Below, one piece after another: positions 34,596 to 44,127 of a stretch of DNA of 64,000 bases. The translations under genes and the position numbers were made by a program. Position 1 is the first letter of the stretch, and each line of letters begins with the position of its first letter. Source of the stretch: Rhodococcus sp. ARC_M6 (GTDB taxonomy: Bacteria; Actinomycetota; Actinomycetes; Mycobacteriales; Mycobacteriaceae). Location: contig NZ_JALGQH010000013.1 of NCBI RefSeq assembly GCF_022810305.1, positions 1 through 64,000 on the forward strand. Reading direction: 5' to 3'. The notes beneath the pieces were generated by a model that worked only from the letters and a program-made list of their open reading frames with translations, was not told the DNA's origin and did not search any database.

Positions 34596-35771
34596 ATGGC
34601 CAGAACCAGACTGGGGCGCACGCTCCCACAAACATTGGGTGTACACGGAGCAATCGAACATTCCGCTCCCGCCATCACCTTCGACCGTGTCAACGTTGCC
34701 TACGGCCGCGGGAAGACCGCGACTCACGCATTGGTCGATTTCAATTTGCGAGTAGCGCCGGGTGAAACCGTTGCACTGCTAGGGCCCAGCGGTTCCGGCA
34801 AGTCGACGGCCCTCAAAGCCCTCGCAGGCTTTGTGCGCCCCACGTCTGGTTCTGTCAGGCTCGGCACCCGCGACATCACCGATCTCCCTCCGGCGCAACG
34901 TGGTATCGGCGTCGTCGTACAGTCGTATGCACTTTTCCCACACATGAAAGTTTCCGACAACGTCGCGTTCGGACTCCGAGCGCATCGTGTACCTCGATCC
35001 GAGATCGCGGCTCGGGTGGCGGAAGCCCTCGAGATGGTCGGCATGTCCGCCTACGGAAAGCGGCTCCCCCGTGAGCTTTCCGGCGGCCAGCAGCAGCGCA
35101 TTGCCATCGCCCGGGCACTGGCGATTCGGCCGGGCGTACTACTACTCGACGAACCACTCGCCGCACTCGACGCTCAACTCCGCGAAAGTATGCTCGGCGA
35201 GTTGACCCGACTTCGTGCCGCTCTGCCCAATACAGCAATGCTGTACGTGACTCACGATCAGAGCGAGGCACTGGCCCTTGCCGACCGTATTGCGGTCATG
35301 CGCAACGCCCGTCTTGCGGATATCGATACGGCACAAAACCTCTGGAAGCGACCGCCGTCCAGCTTCACGGCCGCATTCCTCGGCGGCGCGAACCTACTGC
35401 CGTGCAACGTAACCCGGGTCATCGGAACGTCCGCGTTGGTGTCGATCGGCGGCACGCCGTTCACGGCACACGCACCCCAGCCCGAGGTCGGGCACATCGA
35501 GTGGGAGTCCGATATGGCCGCCTACCTGTGTGTTCGACCCCATGCCGTATCCGTGACATCGGCCGGAGCACGCGGATCCTTCTCCGCGCGCATCGTTTCC
35601 AGCGTCTGGCGTGGATCGACGACGCGCATCACCCTGGCTGTCACCGGTCTCGGTGACATTCGTATCGACGCCGAGGTGACAGGCCACGACGAGCGCCCAG
35701 TCGACGCCGAGGTCGGGGTTGTCCTACCACTGGACGGCAGTGTCCTCGTACCGTCGGATCGAACTCCATGA
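34596..35771 (+). CDS. Phosphonate ABC transporter, ATP-binding protein
   Basis: The 391-residue product has Walker A GPSGSGKSTALKALAG, the LSGGQQQRIAIARAL signature, Walker B VLLLDEPLAALDAQ and H-loop TMLYVTHDQSEAL. The C-terminal ~130 residues form a TOBE-type regulatory domain, as in AEP and spermidine/putrescine importers. It starts 2 bases after the binding-protein stop and ends overlapping the first permease (ATGA). It powers the importer from the cytosol side. Confidence 0.94.
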   Translation: MARTRLGRTLPQTLGVHGAIEHSAPAITFDRVNVAYGRGKTATHALVDFNLRVAPGETVALLGPSGSGKSTALKALAGFVRPTSGSVRLGTRDITDLPPAQRGIGVVVQSYALFPHMKVSDNVAFGLRAHRVPRSEIAARVAEALEMVGMSAYGKRLPRELSGGQQQRIAIARALAIRPGVLLLDEPLAALDAQLRESMLGELTRLRAALPNTAMLYVTHDQSEALALADRIAVMRNARLADIDTAQNLWKRPPSSFTAAFLGGANLLPCNVTRVIGTSALVSIGGTPFTAHAPQPEVGHIEWESDMAAYLCVRPHAVSVTSAGARGSFSARIVSSVWRGSTTRITLAVTGLGDIRIDAEVTGHDERPVDAEVGVVLPLDGSVLVPSDRTP

Positions 35772-36676
35772 CAACCACAATGGAACGCCCCCAAACACCA
35801 ACGCCTGCACCGACTCGCAGCGATCCGATACCGTGGCGTCAGATCGCCTGGGCGCTGCCACCGCTCCTGCTGGTTCTGGTCTTCGCGGTGTACCCCACCG
35901 CACGCGTCCTGACCGAATCTCTGAACACCCCGGACGGCACCGGACTCTACACGTGGACTTCGGTCCTCGGATCCGAATTGTTCCGAAACGCTCTGTGGCG
36001 GACCATTCAGATCGCAGTGCTATCCACCCTGGGCTGCCTGGTCCTCGGCACCTTCCTTGCACTGGTCCTCGCGTTTGTTCCCTTCACCGGCTCCAAAGTG
36101 GTAGGACGCCTGATCGACACAGTCCTCGCGCTACCGTCGTTCCTGATCACGCTCGCCTTCACGTTTCTTTACGGAACTGCCGGCGCCGTCAACGCCTTGA
36201 TCGTGCACATCACCGGCGATTCGACCGGACCGCTGAATTTCCTGAACACTCCGTTCGGCGTGATCGCAGCCGAAATCACCTTCTTCACACCGTTTGTCGT
36301 ACGGCCACTGCTTGCCGCATTTCTGCAGATTCCTCGCGAACAACTCGATGTGGCTGCCAGCCTCGGCGCATCTCCGGTCCGCGTTCTCCGCCAGGTAGTC
36401 ATGCCAGAGGCCTGGCCTGCGCTGCTCGCCGGCGGATCGCTGGTTCTGCTGATGACCCTGAATGAATTCGGCATCGTACTGTTCACAGGCGCGAAAGACG
36501 TTGTCACGCTTCCCGTACTCATCTACACCCGCGGAATCGTCACCTTCGACCTGCCGGGAGCCGCCGTGATCGCCACCGTCCAGGTAGCACTCTCACTCGG
36601 GCTGTACTGCCTCTACCGATTCACCTTCAACTCTCTGATGGGAGGCAGCCGTGCTGCTGTGGACACGAAGCTCTAG
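35768..36676 (+). CDS. Phosphonate ABC transporter, permease subunit 1
   Basis: The 302-residue product has about six transmembrane helices and the EAA loop DVAASLGASPVRVLRQVVMP that contacts the ATPase. It is the PhnU-like permease of an AEP importer. Its ATG overlaps the ATPase stop (ATGA), and its own last 26 bases overlap the next permease. It forms half of the membrane channel. Confidence 0.9.
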   Translation: MTTTMERPQTPTPAPTRSDPIPWRQIAWALPPLLLVLVFAVYPTARVLTESLNTPDGTGLYTWTSVLGSELFRNALWRTIQIAVLSTLGCLVLGTFLALVLAFVPFTGSKVVGRLIDTVLALPSFLITLAFTFLYGTAGAVNALIVHITGDSTGPLNFLNTPFGVIAAEITFFTPFVVRPLLAAFLQIPREQLDVAASLGASPVRVLRQVVMPEAWPALLAGGSLVLLMTLNEFGIVLFTGAKDVVTLPVLIYTRGIVTFDLPGAAVIATVQVALSLGLYCLYRFTFNSLMGGSRAAVDTKL

Positions 36677-37436
36677 AGCCCTGGTTCTCGGATTCTTCAC
36701 CCTCGTTGTCGGAATAGTTTTTGCGGCGCCCATCGCTACCGTGGTGGCGGCTGCGCTCGCCGGGTCGTGGACCGGCCCGCTACCATCGGACCTCGGCACC
36801 AAGAACTTCTCGGCAGCATTGTCCGACGCGAACTTCGCGAGCCTGACAGTGAGTTTGCAGACCGCCTTCATTTCCGGCGCACTCGCTTTGGTGGTCGGAA
36901 CCTGGGCAGCGTTGGCAGCGAAGGAATCGCCGATGTGGCTGCGCCGCATCACCGATACCGTGTTCCATCTGCCCATCGCGGTGCCATCAGTCGCCATCGG
37001 TCTGGGTCTACTCATCACGTTCAACGAGCGCCCGATACTGCTCGGCGGTACCAAATGGATCGTCATCCTCGCGCACACCGTATTGGTGCTGGCCTTCGCA
37101 TTCAGTTCGGTAACGGCAGCATTGGAACGGCTCGACCCGGCCTACCGTCAGGCAGCGGAATCCCTCGGCGCCGGCCCCTTCCGGGTACTGACCCGCGTGA
37201 CCCTACCGCTTCTACTGCCGGCCCTCGGCGCGGCAGCCGGACTGTCCATCGCACTCTCGATGGGCGAGCTCGGCGCCACCGTCATGGTATACCCGGCAAC
37301 ATGGAAGACATTGCCGGTCAGCATCTTCGGACTCACCGACCGCGGTCAGGTGTTTCTTGCCGCAGCAAATACCACCCTGCTGCTGGCCGTCACCCTGATC
37401 GCCCTCATGGTGGTCGGCAGGATCCGCCGACGCTGA
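36651..37436 (+). CDS. Phosphonate ABC transporter, permease subunit 2
   Basis: The 261-residue product has about six transmembrane helices and the EAA loop YRQAAESLGAGPFRVLTRVT. It is the second half of the channel and the last gene of the operon. GTG at 36651 lies inside the previous permease gene with GGGAGG 5 bases upstream. A perfect 24-bp hairpin directly follows. Confidence 0.9.
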   Translation: MLLWTRSSRALVLGFFTLVVGIVFAAPIATVVAAALAGSWTGPLPSDLGTKNFSAALSDANFASLTVSLQTAFISGALALVVGTWAALAAKESPMWLRRITDTVFHLPIAVPSVAIGLGLLITFNERPILLGGTKWIVILAHTVLVLAFAFSSVTAALERLDPAYRQAAESLGAGPFRVLTRVTLPLLLPALGAAAGLSIALSMGELGATVMVYPATWKTLPVSIFGLTDRGQVFLAAANTTLLLAVTLIALMVVGRIRRR

Positions 37437-37438
37437 AC

Positions 37439-37488
37439 CTGCTGTGCGCCTTTATTAACCGCGGGCGGTTAATAAAGGCGCACAGCAG
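37439..37488. terminator. 24-bp perfect bidirectional hairpin terminator
   Basis: The 50 bases form two 24-bp perfect arms (CTGCTGTGCGCCTTTATTAA.. / ..TTAATAAAGGCGCACAGCAG) around a two-base centre; a realistic stem is about 22 bp. It lies 2 bases after the last permease stop and 2 bases before the stop of the convergent acyl-CoA synthetase gene. It serves both operons. Confidence 0.92.
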
Positions 37489-37489
37489 A

Positions 37490-39112
37490 TTATCCCTTGC
37501 GCAAGATGTACCGCTGAACCTTGCCGCTGGGGGTCTTGGGCAGACCCGGAACAAAGTGCACCGTCCGCGGATAGGCGTGGGCGGCAAACTTCTTCTTCAC
37601 CAGGGTCTGCAGTTCCTTCTCCAGATCATCGTTGCCGTCAACACCGTCGCGCAGAACGACAAACGCTTCGAGAACCTCGCCGCGCAACTCATCGGGCATG
37701 CCCACAACGGCAGCCTCGACAACGTGCTCGTGCATGACCAGCACGCTCTCGACGTCGAAGGGTCCGATGCGGTAGCCCGCCATGATGATCACGTCGTCAT
37801 CGCGGGAGGAGAAGTAGAAGAATCCGTCCTCGTCCGTCATGCCGGCGTCACCGGTGATGTAGTAACGACCATCCTCGGTGAAACGCTGCTTCGTCTTCTC
37901 GGGAGCGTCGACGTACCCGGTGAACCACATCAGCGGACTGTTGTGGGTATCGATCGCCACCCGACCCGGAGTGCGTGCGGGCGCCACCGCATCCGAATCA
38001 TCTTCCAACACAGCAGCAGACCAGCCCGGCAGCGGACGACCCATCGAGCCCGGCCGTACATCCTCACGAATTTCGTCGGCCCATGCATTGACGATAAACA
38101 TTCCGTGCTCGGTCTGACCGTAGTGATCGCGCACCTCGACGCCCAGTGAACCCTTGGACCACGCAACAACATCCGGCGTCAGGGGTTCTCCGGCTGATGA
38201 CGCTCGACGCAGCGAAATTCCGTCGGGAACCGGCGCCTTGTCCGCACGCAAGCTGCGGTAGACCGTCGGCGCCGCAGCAAAATTGGTGACGCCGAACTTC
38301 TCGATGATCTGCCATGTCAGCGGTGCCGAGAACCCCGCGTGCAGAAGCAAACTGCGAGTTCCGGCCGCCAGCGGGCCGAGCAAGGCGTAGTACAACCCGT
38401 ACGCCCAACCCGGGTCTGCAGCATTCCAGAATACGTCGTCCTCACGGACGTCGAGACCGAACTCCTGGTAGGCGTGGAAAGAAGCCAACGCGCGTACCGG
38501 CACCGGCACACCCTTGGGAGTTCCCGTCGTACCGCTGGTGAACAGCTGAACCATCGGGGCGTCGCCACCGACAGCTTGCGCAACACCGCGCGGGTCGTCG
38601 GCATCCTGCGCCGCAACGAGTGCGTCGAAGTCCAACTCGTCGCCTGCTGCGCCGCCGGCAACAATCACGCGCCAGGACGCGTCGGCCGGAATGTCTTCGC
38701 TCGGCGCGAGTTTTTCCAGCTGATTTGCATCGGAAACAACAACCTTCGCGCCGCTGGCCGTCAACCGGAAGGCGATGGCCGGAGCGGCAAAAGCCGTGAA
38801 CAACGGCACGTGGACCGCGCCGCGACGCCAGATCCCGAGTAATGCCACTACGAGATCAGCAGACTTGCCCATGAGCGTCGCAACGTTGTCGCCCGGCTCC
38901 ACCCCGAGATCCGCAAGCGCCGCGGCAAAGCGCGACGACTGCTCGCGGAGGAAACCGTAAGTCAAGTCTACCGAGCTGAGGTCCGCCTCGACGACGGTGA
39001 ACGCAACACCATCCGCAGGGTGCCGGTCGCAGAGGAGTTCTGCGGCGCTGGCGCCTGGGGTGTCGTACTGTTCCAACAGCTCACGCACCCGTGCGGTGGG
39101 ATCGGTGCTCAT
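37490..39112 (-). CDS. AMP-dependent acyl-CoA synthetase
   Basis: The 540-residue product is an adenylate-forming ligase: P-loop LFTSGTTGTPKGVPVPVRAL, the GVEVRDHYGQTEHGMFIVNA (A5), YITGDAGMTDEDGFFYFSSR (A7-A8) and LPKTPSGKVQRYILRKG (A10 with catalytic Lys). The form is that of medium-chain or short-chain acyl-CoA synthetases. It makes an acyl-CoA in the cytosol; the acid is unknown. ATG at 39112 follows AAAGGAG. A GAF-LuxR regulator diverges from it across a 126-base gap. Confidence 0.92.
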   Translation of the reverse strand: MSTDPTARVRELLEQYDTPGASAAELLCDRHPADGVAFTVVEADLSSVDLTYGFLREQSSRFAAALADLGVEPGDNVATLMGKSADLVVALLGIWRRGAVHVPLFTAFAAPAIAFRLTASGAKVVVSDANQLEKLAPSEDIPADASWRVIVAGGAAGDELDFDALVAAQDADDPRGVAQAVGGDAPMVQLFTSGTTGTPKGVPVPVRALASFHAYQEFGLDVREDDVFWNAADPGWAYGLYYALLGPLAAGTRSLLLHAGFSAPLTWQIIEKFGVTNFAAAPTVYRSLRADKAPVPDGISLRRASSAGEPLTPDVVAWSKGSLGVEVRDHYGQTEHGMFIVNAWADEIREDVRPGSMGRPLPGWSAAVLEDDSDAVAPARTPGRVAIDTHNSPLMWFTGYVDAPEKTKQRFTEDGRYYITGDAGMTDEDGFFYFSSRDDDVIIMAGYRIGPFDVESVLVMHEHVVEAAVVGMPDELRGEVLEAFVVLRDGVDGNDDLEKELQTLVKKKFAAHAYPRTVHFVPGLPKTPSGKVQRYILRKG

Positions 39113-39216
39113 CGACGTGCTCCTTTGATGGTCGTATGGTTGGGCGGCGGGTTCGACGACCGACTCGTCATACATACTGCCTTGCACCTATGATCCAGCT
39201 CACAGGGAAACTTCAC

Positions 39217-39234
39217 TACCCCCGGAAAGGGGTA
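39217..39234. promoter_or_regulatory. TACCCC/GGGGTA palindrome overlapping the regulator's ribosome binding site
   Basis: TACCCC-CGGAAA-GGGGTA is a perfect 6-bp dyad with a 6-base centre. It spans the GGAAAGGGG site of the LuxR gene that starts at 39239. Such a site could bind the LuxR protein and repress its own translation start region, or a promoter activated toward the synthetase. The role is inferred. Confidence 0.55.
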
Positions 39235-39238
39235 CGGC

Positions 39239-40099
39239 GTGTCCAGACTTGCATCACACCTTCTACGCCCCCGCGACGGGGACGCCATGCGAAGCGAACT
39301 TCGATCAATCGCAGCTCAGGGAGTAGTTCCAGTACTCTTCGGCGGCGAAGTGCAAGACGAAACTTTGCACCTGACCGAGTTCGTGGGCACCCGCACCAAC
39401 AATCTCAAAGGTCTCGCTATCCCGCCGCGATCGGGCATGGGCGGACGCGTCGTTGCCCAACGCTCGCCGTTCGCGGTCAACGACTACGGCAATTCTCAAT
39501 CGATCACCCATCATTTCGACCGACCGGTACTGAGCGAAGGACTTCATTCCATCCTCGCTGTCCCGGTCATGGTGGCGGGTAAATCGCGCGCGGTGCTCTA
39601 TGCCGCCATCCGAGACTTCGCCCCGATCGGCAACCGAACGGCCGACATCATGGTGTCCGCATCGCGGCGCCTGGGCACGGAGTTGGCGATCCGCGACGAA
39701 GTCGACAGACGGCTCCAACTCCTACAAGCCGCATCCGCCACTACCGGCGACGGAATGTCCACCGAAGAGATTCGTGATGTACACGCCGAACTACGCAGCG
39801 TTGCAAACACTGTCACCGATTCCGACCTGCAGATCAAACTTCGTGGACTTTCCCAACGGCTGGCACTTCTCCTGAACCCCACGGGCATCGACCCCGAAAC
39901 CACCGTGACGCTCACACCACGCGAGGTCGACGTGCTGTCCCAGGTCGCTCTCGGATGCACCAATCTTGAAACAGCGGGACGACTTTCGGTCAGCGCGGAG
40001 ACCGTCAAGAGCTACCTGAGAAGCGCAATGAGCAAACTCGACGCACACTCACGGCACGAAGCCGTCGTGACGGCCAGAAAACTGGGACTACTGCCCTGA
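39239..40099 (+). CDS. GAF domain, LuxR-type transcriptional regulator
   Basis: The 286-residue product has a GAF-like sensor (about residues 25-155) and a C-terminal LuxR HTH (TLTPREVDVLSQVALGCTNL, ETAGRLSVSAETVKSYLRSAMSK, about residues 220-285). Such proteins activate linked acyl-CoA synthetase genes. It diverges from the synthetase and starts at GTG 39239 with GGAAAGGGG upstream. It probably senses a small organic molecule; the ligand is unknown. Confidence 0.9.
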   Translation: MSRLASHLLRPRDGDAMRSELRSIAAQGVVPVLFGGEVQDETLHLTEFVGTRTNNLKGLAIPPRSGMGGRVVAQRSPFAVNDYGNSQSITHHFDRPVLSEGLHSILAVPVMVAGKSRAVLYAAIRDFAPIGNRTADIMVSASRRLGTELAIRDEVDRRLQLLQAASATTGDGMSTEEIRDVHAELRSVANTVTDSDLQIKLRGLSQRLALLLNPTGIDPETTVTLTPREVDVLSQVALGCTNLETAGRLSVSAETVKSYLRSAMSKLDAHSRHEAVVTARKLGLLP

Positions 40100-40103
40100 G
40101 CCG

Positions 40104-41918
40104 TCAGTATCCTTCGGGAAGCGCCGCCAACATATCTCGCGTCACACTCACTGCATTGTCCGAACTTCCGCCCCGGACAACAAGAGTCGCAAAAGCCAAG
40201 TTCCCACGGTAGCCGACGAACCAGGCGTGCGAGCCGCCATCGACCTCCGCTTCACCGGTTTTGCCGTACACCTCACCCTGATCCTTGACTCGCTCAGCGG
40301 TACCGCTGGTGACTACCAGGCGCATCATTCCGCGCAAACCGTCGACCATCTCCGTACTGATCAACGGACTATCGCCGTCGATGGTGGTTTCTCGACCCGA
40401 AATCAGGTGGGGCACCGGAGTGGACCCATGGGCAACCGTCGCCGCAGCCAATGCCATTCCGAACGGGCTCACTACAACCAGGCCCTGCCCGAAGCCGTCT
40501 TCGGTGCGCTGCACCAGATCCGGCGCCGGCGGTACCGAACCCGACTCCGTCGGCAAGCCCACCACGGTGTAATCCGGTCCGATACCGAACTGCGAGGCTG
40601 CGGTAGTCAAGGCATCGGGGTCCATTTCGCTGGCCAACTTCGCGAAGGACGTATTGCACGAACGAGCAAACGCAGTCGCCATCGGCACTGTGCCCAGCGA
40701 GAATTCGTTGTAGTTGGGCACACTGCGTTGCCCGATCTCGATGCGGCCCGGGCACGGCACCATCGTGTCGGGCGTCGCCTGACCGCCCGAAATCGCAGCG
40801 CCGGCAGTCACGATCTTGAACGTGGAACCCGGCGGGTAGAGGCCCATCGTCGCAACCGGACCATCACGATCGGCGGCCTTGTTCTGAGCCACCGCAAGAA
40901 TTGCGCCTGTCGAAGGCTCGATGACCACCATCATCGCCTGATCCGCACTGACCGCGACGGCCCGCTGAGCCGCGATCTGAATGTTGCGGTCGAGACTGAT
41001 CGTGAACGACGGAACCGGTTGCGGCGCAGTCTCCGTCAGCACGCCGATGTCGACACCGTTCTGATTGACCGTGACGACGCTCCAGCCGGCTTTGCCGTCG
41101 ACCTCGTCGATGATGGTTTTCTTGATCTGTCCCAACAGATCTGGCGCAAATTCCGGATCCGTGGAAACCAGATCCGATTCGTCGGACACAGTCACACCGG
41201 GGATTCCAGCCAATTGCGCGGACACTGCTTGGTAATCGTCACTGCGCAAACGGGTCACCAGGTAATCACCCTTGACCGCGGTCGACGACTCGGCAATCGA
41301 CTGACCGGTCAGGGACGAGTCGAACCGAACCAACGTCGCGGCCAAGGCATTTGCCGCACCGATGACATCTGCACTCTTCGAGCGATCGAACTTGACCCGG
41401 TACACGATTCCCGGAACCAGGACATCGGTCCCCGAATGCTCGTTGACCCGAGCCCGCGGCGCTGCCTTCGATCGAAGAGACATGGTCTGCTTGTCGCCGA
41501 GACGGGGATGCACGTCGGTAGAACTCCAACGGACAGACCAGTTTCCGTCCTTGCGACCCATCTGGATCTCACCGTCGTACGTCCAGACACGATCTTTCGG
41601 GAGGTTCCACACGTAGGTGTAGCCGACCGTCGCGGTATCACCGTTCATCTTGACCGACGTCGTTTCCGCAGTCATGGAATCGGCCTGCAACGCATCCCAG
41701 GTATCGCTCATGACCGCTCCCGCAGAATCGGGACGGTCCGTCACCGAGGCAGCTTCCTCGATGTCACGATCACCGAACGCACTCAGAAACTGCTGTGCGA
41801 CGGGTTCCGGCCCCGAAGGCTTCGGAGTACACGAGCTGAGCGCCACCGCCAGGAATAAGACAGTGCAGGACGCCAAAAATTGTGCGGGGCGACTACGAGA
41901 GAACGACCGAGTATTCAT
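40104..41918 (-). CDS. Penicillin-binding lipoprotein
   Basis: The 604-residue product corresponds in position to the M. tuberculosis Rv2864c type. It has a lipoprotein signal with Cys30 (ALSSC), an NTF2-like MecA N-terminal domain (about 35-145), a dimerisation domain and a transpeptidase domain with SxxK (Ser365-Lys368, YPPGSTFKIV), SCN (420-422) and KTG (553-555). It cross-links peptidoglycan outside the membrane. ATG at 41918 is chosen over a longer frame because the signal then begins MNTRSFSRSR. The GNAT gene lies 48 bases upstream. Confidence 0.94.
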   Translation of the reverse strand: MNTRSFSRSRPAQFLASCTVLFLAVALSSCTPKPSGPEPVAQQFLSAFGDRDIEEAASVTDRPDSAGAVMSDTWDALQADSMTAETTSVKMNGDTATVGYTYVWNLPKDRVWTYDGEIQMGRKDGNWSVRWSSTDVHPRLGDKQTMSLRSKAAPRARVNEHSGTDVLVPGIVYRVKFDRSKSADVIGAANALAATLVRFDSSLTGQSIAESSTAVKGDYLVTRLRSDDYQAVSAQLAGIPGVTVSDESDLVSTDPEFAPDLLGQIKKTIIDEVDGKAGWSVVTVNQNGVDIGVLTETAPQPVPSFTISLDRNIQIAAQRAVAVSADQAMMVVIEPSTGAILAVAQNKAADRDGPVATMGLYPPGSTFKIVTAGAAISGGQATPDTMVPCPGRIEIGQRSVPNYNEFSLGTVPMATAFARSCNTSFAKLASEMDPDALTTAASQFGIGPDYTVVGLPTESGSVPPAPDLVQRTEDGFGQGLVVVSPFGMALAAATVAHGSTPVPHLISGRETTIDGDSPLISTEMVDGLRGMMRLVVTSGTAERVKDQGEVYGKTGEAEVDGGSHAWFVGYRGNLAFATLVVRGGSSDNAVSVTRDMLAALPEGY

Positions 41919-41966
41919 CGAATCCCATACTAGGTCGAGGCCCACTCGGCAAAGCGCAGGCACGAC

Positions 41967-42803
41967 TCAATCGAGGAGAACAGTCGCGAACGTCGCAACC
42001 TGACGGAAACCGACCCGCGAATAGGTAGAGCGCGCGATTGTGTTAAAGCTGTTGACGTACAAACTCGCAATGCGGCCGCTCGCCATGATGGACTCGGCCA
42101 CGGCAGCAGTGCCGGTGATCCCGTACCCCTGACCACGGAATTCCGGGTTGACCCACACCCCTTGGATCTGACCACACCGCGACGACACCGAACCCACCTC
42201 GGCTTTGAAGACGACCTGCCCGTCCTCGATATGAGCCCAGGCCCGGCCAGCCGCGATCAGGCTGGCCACGCGATGCCGATATCCGCGTCCTCCGTCGTTG
42301 GCCCGCGGGTCGATACCGACCTCTTCGATGAACATCGACACCGCAGCCGGCAGATAGATGTCGAGCTCATCCGAGCGGACCTGGCGTACCGACGGGTTGG
42401 GCGCGCACGCCAACGGCTCGGAAACAGCCATCAGCGGCTGCTCTGCGCGAACCTCCCGAGCACTCCCCCAGTCCAGCTCCAGCATCTCCCACAGAGGCAA
42501 TGCCAGTTCCGCCCGACCAACCAGCGACGAGCACATTCGCGGTATCCGGCAGGCACGGTCGGCGAACGCACGAATATCGTCGAGTTCCCCGCGTAGCGGT
42601 ACCAGATTTGCGCCGGCGAAACAGAGCGACGACGTCGGGCCACCACGACTCCACAGCTCACCGTGGATCATGCGCGGGTCGACGCCGAATTCCTCGACCC
42701 GCGAGGCGATCATGCACGAGGCAATCGGATCGGCGTCGAGGACACGACGTACATCGTCGAGGTCCCGACTCCCGATCTGCTTGGCTCCAAGGAGTTTCAG
42801 CAT
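41967..42803 (-). CDS. GNAT-family acetyltransferase
   Basis: The 278-residue product has a C-terminal GNAT domain with VWVNPEFRGQGYGITGTAAV, the acetyl-CoA loop, and YVNSFNTIARSTYSRVGFRQ. The N-terminal part (about 1-130) is specific to the actinobacterial Rv2867c type. Its substrate is unknown. It sits between PBP and ispG, exactly as in mycobacteria. ATG at 42803 follows GAGGGG. Confidence 0.9.
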   Translation of the reverse strand: MLKLLGAKQIGSRDLDDVRRVLDADPIASCMIASRVEEFGVDPRMIHGELWSRGGPTSSLCFAGANLVPLRGELDDIRAFADRACRIPRMCSSLVGRAELALPLWEMLELDWGSAREVRAEQPLMAVSEPLACAPNPSVRQVRSDELDIYLPAAVSMFIEEVGIDPRANDGGRGYRHRVASLIAAGRAWAHIEDGQVVFKAEVGSVSSRCGQIQGVWVNPEFRGQGYGITGTAAVAESIMASGRIASLYVNSFNTIARSTYSRVGFRQVATFATVLLD

Positions 42804-42895
42804 CGACCAACCCCTCCGCTCATCGTGCGTCCATTCTTACCTGGACTGGTAATGCACTCAGATTGCCACGAACCTGAAACTTACGGGCCAGTATC

Positions 42896-44053
42896 TCAGC
42901 TGACGGTAACTACCGGAGCACCCTCCGACGAATCACCTTCCATGCTTTCGGCGATCTTCATAGCCTCTTCGATGAGGGTCTCGACGATCATTGCTTCGGG
43001 CACAGTCTTGATGACCTTGCCCTTCACGAAGATCTGGCCCTTACCGTTGCCCGACGCGACCCCGAGATCGGCTTCACGTGCTTCTCCCGGACCGTTGACG
43101 ACGCAACCCATGACCGCGACGCGCAGCGGGATCTCCATGCCTTCGAGACCGGCGGCGACCTGGTCGGCCAAGGTGTAGACGTCGACCTGGGCACGCCCAC
43201 ACGACGGGCAAGACACAATCTCGAGCTTGCGCGGGCGCAAGTTCAACGACTGCAGGATCTGGTTGCCGACCTTGATCTCTTCGGCCGGCGGAGCTGACAG
43301 GGAGACGCGAATGGTGTCGCCGATTCCTTCGGCGAGCAACGCACCGAAAGCCACTGCGGACTTGATGGTGCCCTGGAACGCCGGACCGGCCTCGGTGACG
43401 CCGAGGTGCAACGGGTAGTCGCATTTTGCGGCGAGCTGGCGGTACGCCTCGACCATGATGACCGGGTCGTTGTGCTTGACGGAGATCTTGATGTCGCCGA
43501 AACCGTGCTCTTCGAACAGACCGGCTTCCCACAACGCAGACTCGACCAGCGCTTCCGGCGTCGCCTTGCCGTACTTCTCCATCAACCGGGGATCCAGGGA
43601 ACCAGCGTTGACGCCGATACGAATCGGGATGCCCGCGTCGCCGGCAGCCTTCGCCACCTCTTTGACACGACCGTCGAATTCCTTGATGTTGCCCGGGTTG
43701 ACACGGACAGCGGCGCAACCGGCATCAATGGCAGCAAAAATGTATCGCGGCTGGAAATGAATATCCGCGATAACCGGAATCTGGCTCTTCTTGGCGATAA
43801 TCGACAGCGCGTCGGCGTCCTCCTGCCGGGGGCAGGCAACTCGGACGATGTCACAACCCGAGGCCGTCAGCTCTGCGATCTGTTGAAGCGTCGCATTGAT
43901 GTCGTGCGTCTTGGTTGTAGTCATCGACTGCACCGAGATCGGGAAGTCACTTCCGACACCGACATTGCCGACCATCAACTGTCGGGTCTTGCGTCGCGGA
44001 GCGAGAATCGCTGCGGGTGCCGAGGGCATTCCCAAACCGATAGGGATGGTCAC
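42896..44053 (-). CDS. ispG: 4-hydroxy-3-methylbut-2-enyl diphosphate synthase (flavodoxin)
   Basis: The 385-residue product reduces MEcPP to HMBPP in the MEP isoprenoid pathway. The TIM barrel starts with [20 protein letters not shown]. Cys ligands of the 4Fe-4S cluster are in [12 protein letters not shown] and [14 protein letters not shown] at 44053 is preferred because AGAAGG lies 7 bases upstream and mycobacterial GcpE starts there; an ATG at 44071 would add six residues. It lies directly downstream of rip1, 74 bases away. Confidence 0.95.
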   Translation of the reverse strand: MTIPIGLGMPSAPAAILAPRRKTRQLMVGNVGVGSDFPISVQSMTTTKTHDINATLQQIAELTASGCDIVRVACPRQEDADALSIIAKKSQIPVIADIHFQPRYIFAAIDAGCAAVRVNPGNIKEFDGRVKEVAKAAGDAGIPIRIGVNAGSLDPRLMEKYGKATPEALVESALWEAGLFEEHGFGDIKISVKHNDPVIMVEAYRQLAAKCDYPLHLGVTEAGPAFQGTIKSAVAFGALLAEGIGDTIRVSLSAPPAEEIKVGNQILQSLNLRPRKLEIVSCPSCGRAQVDVYTLADQVAAGLEGMEIPLRVAVMGCVVNGPGEAREADLGVASGNGKGQIFVKGKVIKTVPEAMIVETLIEEAMKIAESMEGDSSEGAPVVTVS

Positions 44054-44127
44054 GTCTGTGCCTTCTTTCATAGCTTCACTGCAAGTTTAGCCGGGGTGTC
44101 ACTCGCGGATGATTGCGCTGGTCGACG

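Noticed and set aside
36767-38149. 460-codon plus-strand open frame
   Set aside because: It crosses the permease gene, the 24-bp terminator and the antisense of the acyl-CoA synthetase, so it cannot be one gene.
40227-41858. 543-codon plus-strand open frame
   Set aside because: It is antisense to the penicillin-binding protein, whose SxxK, SxN and KTG motifs are in place.
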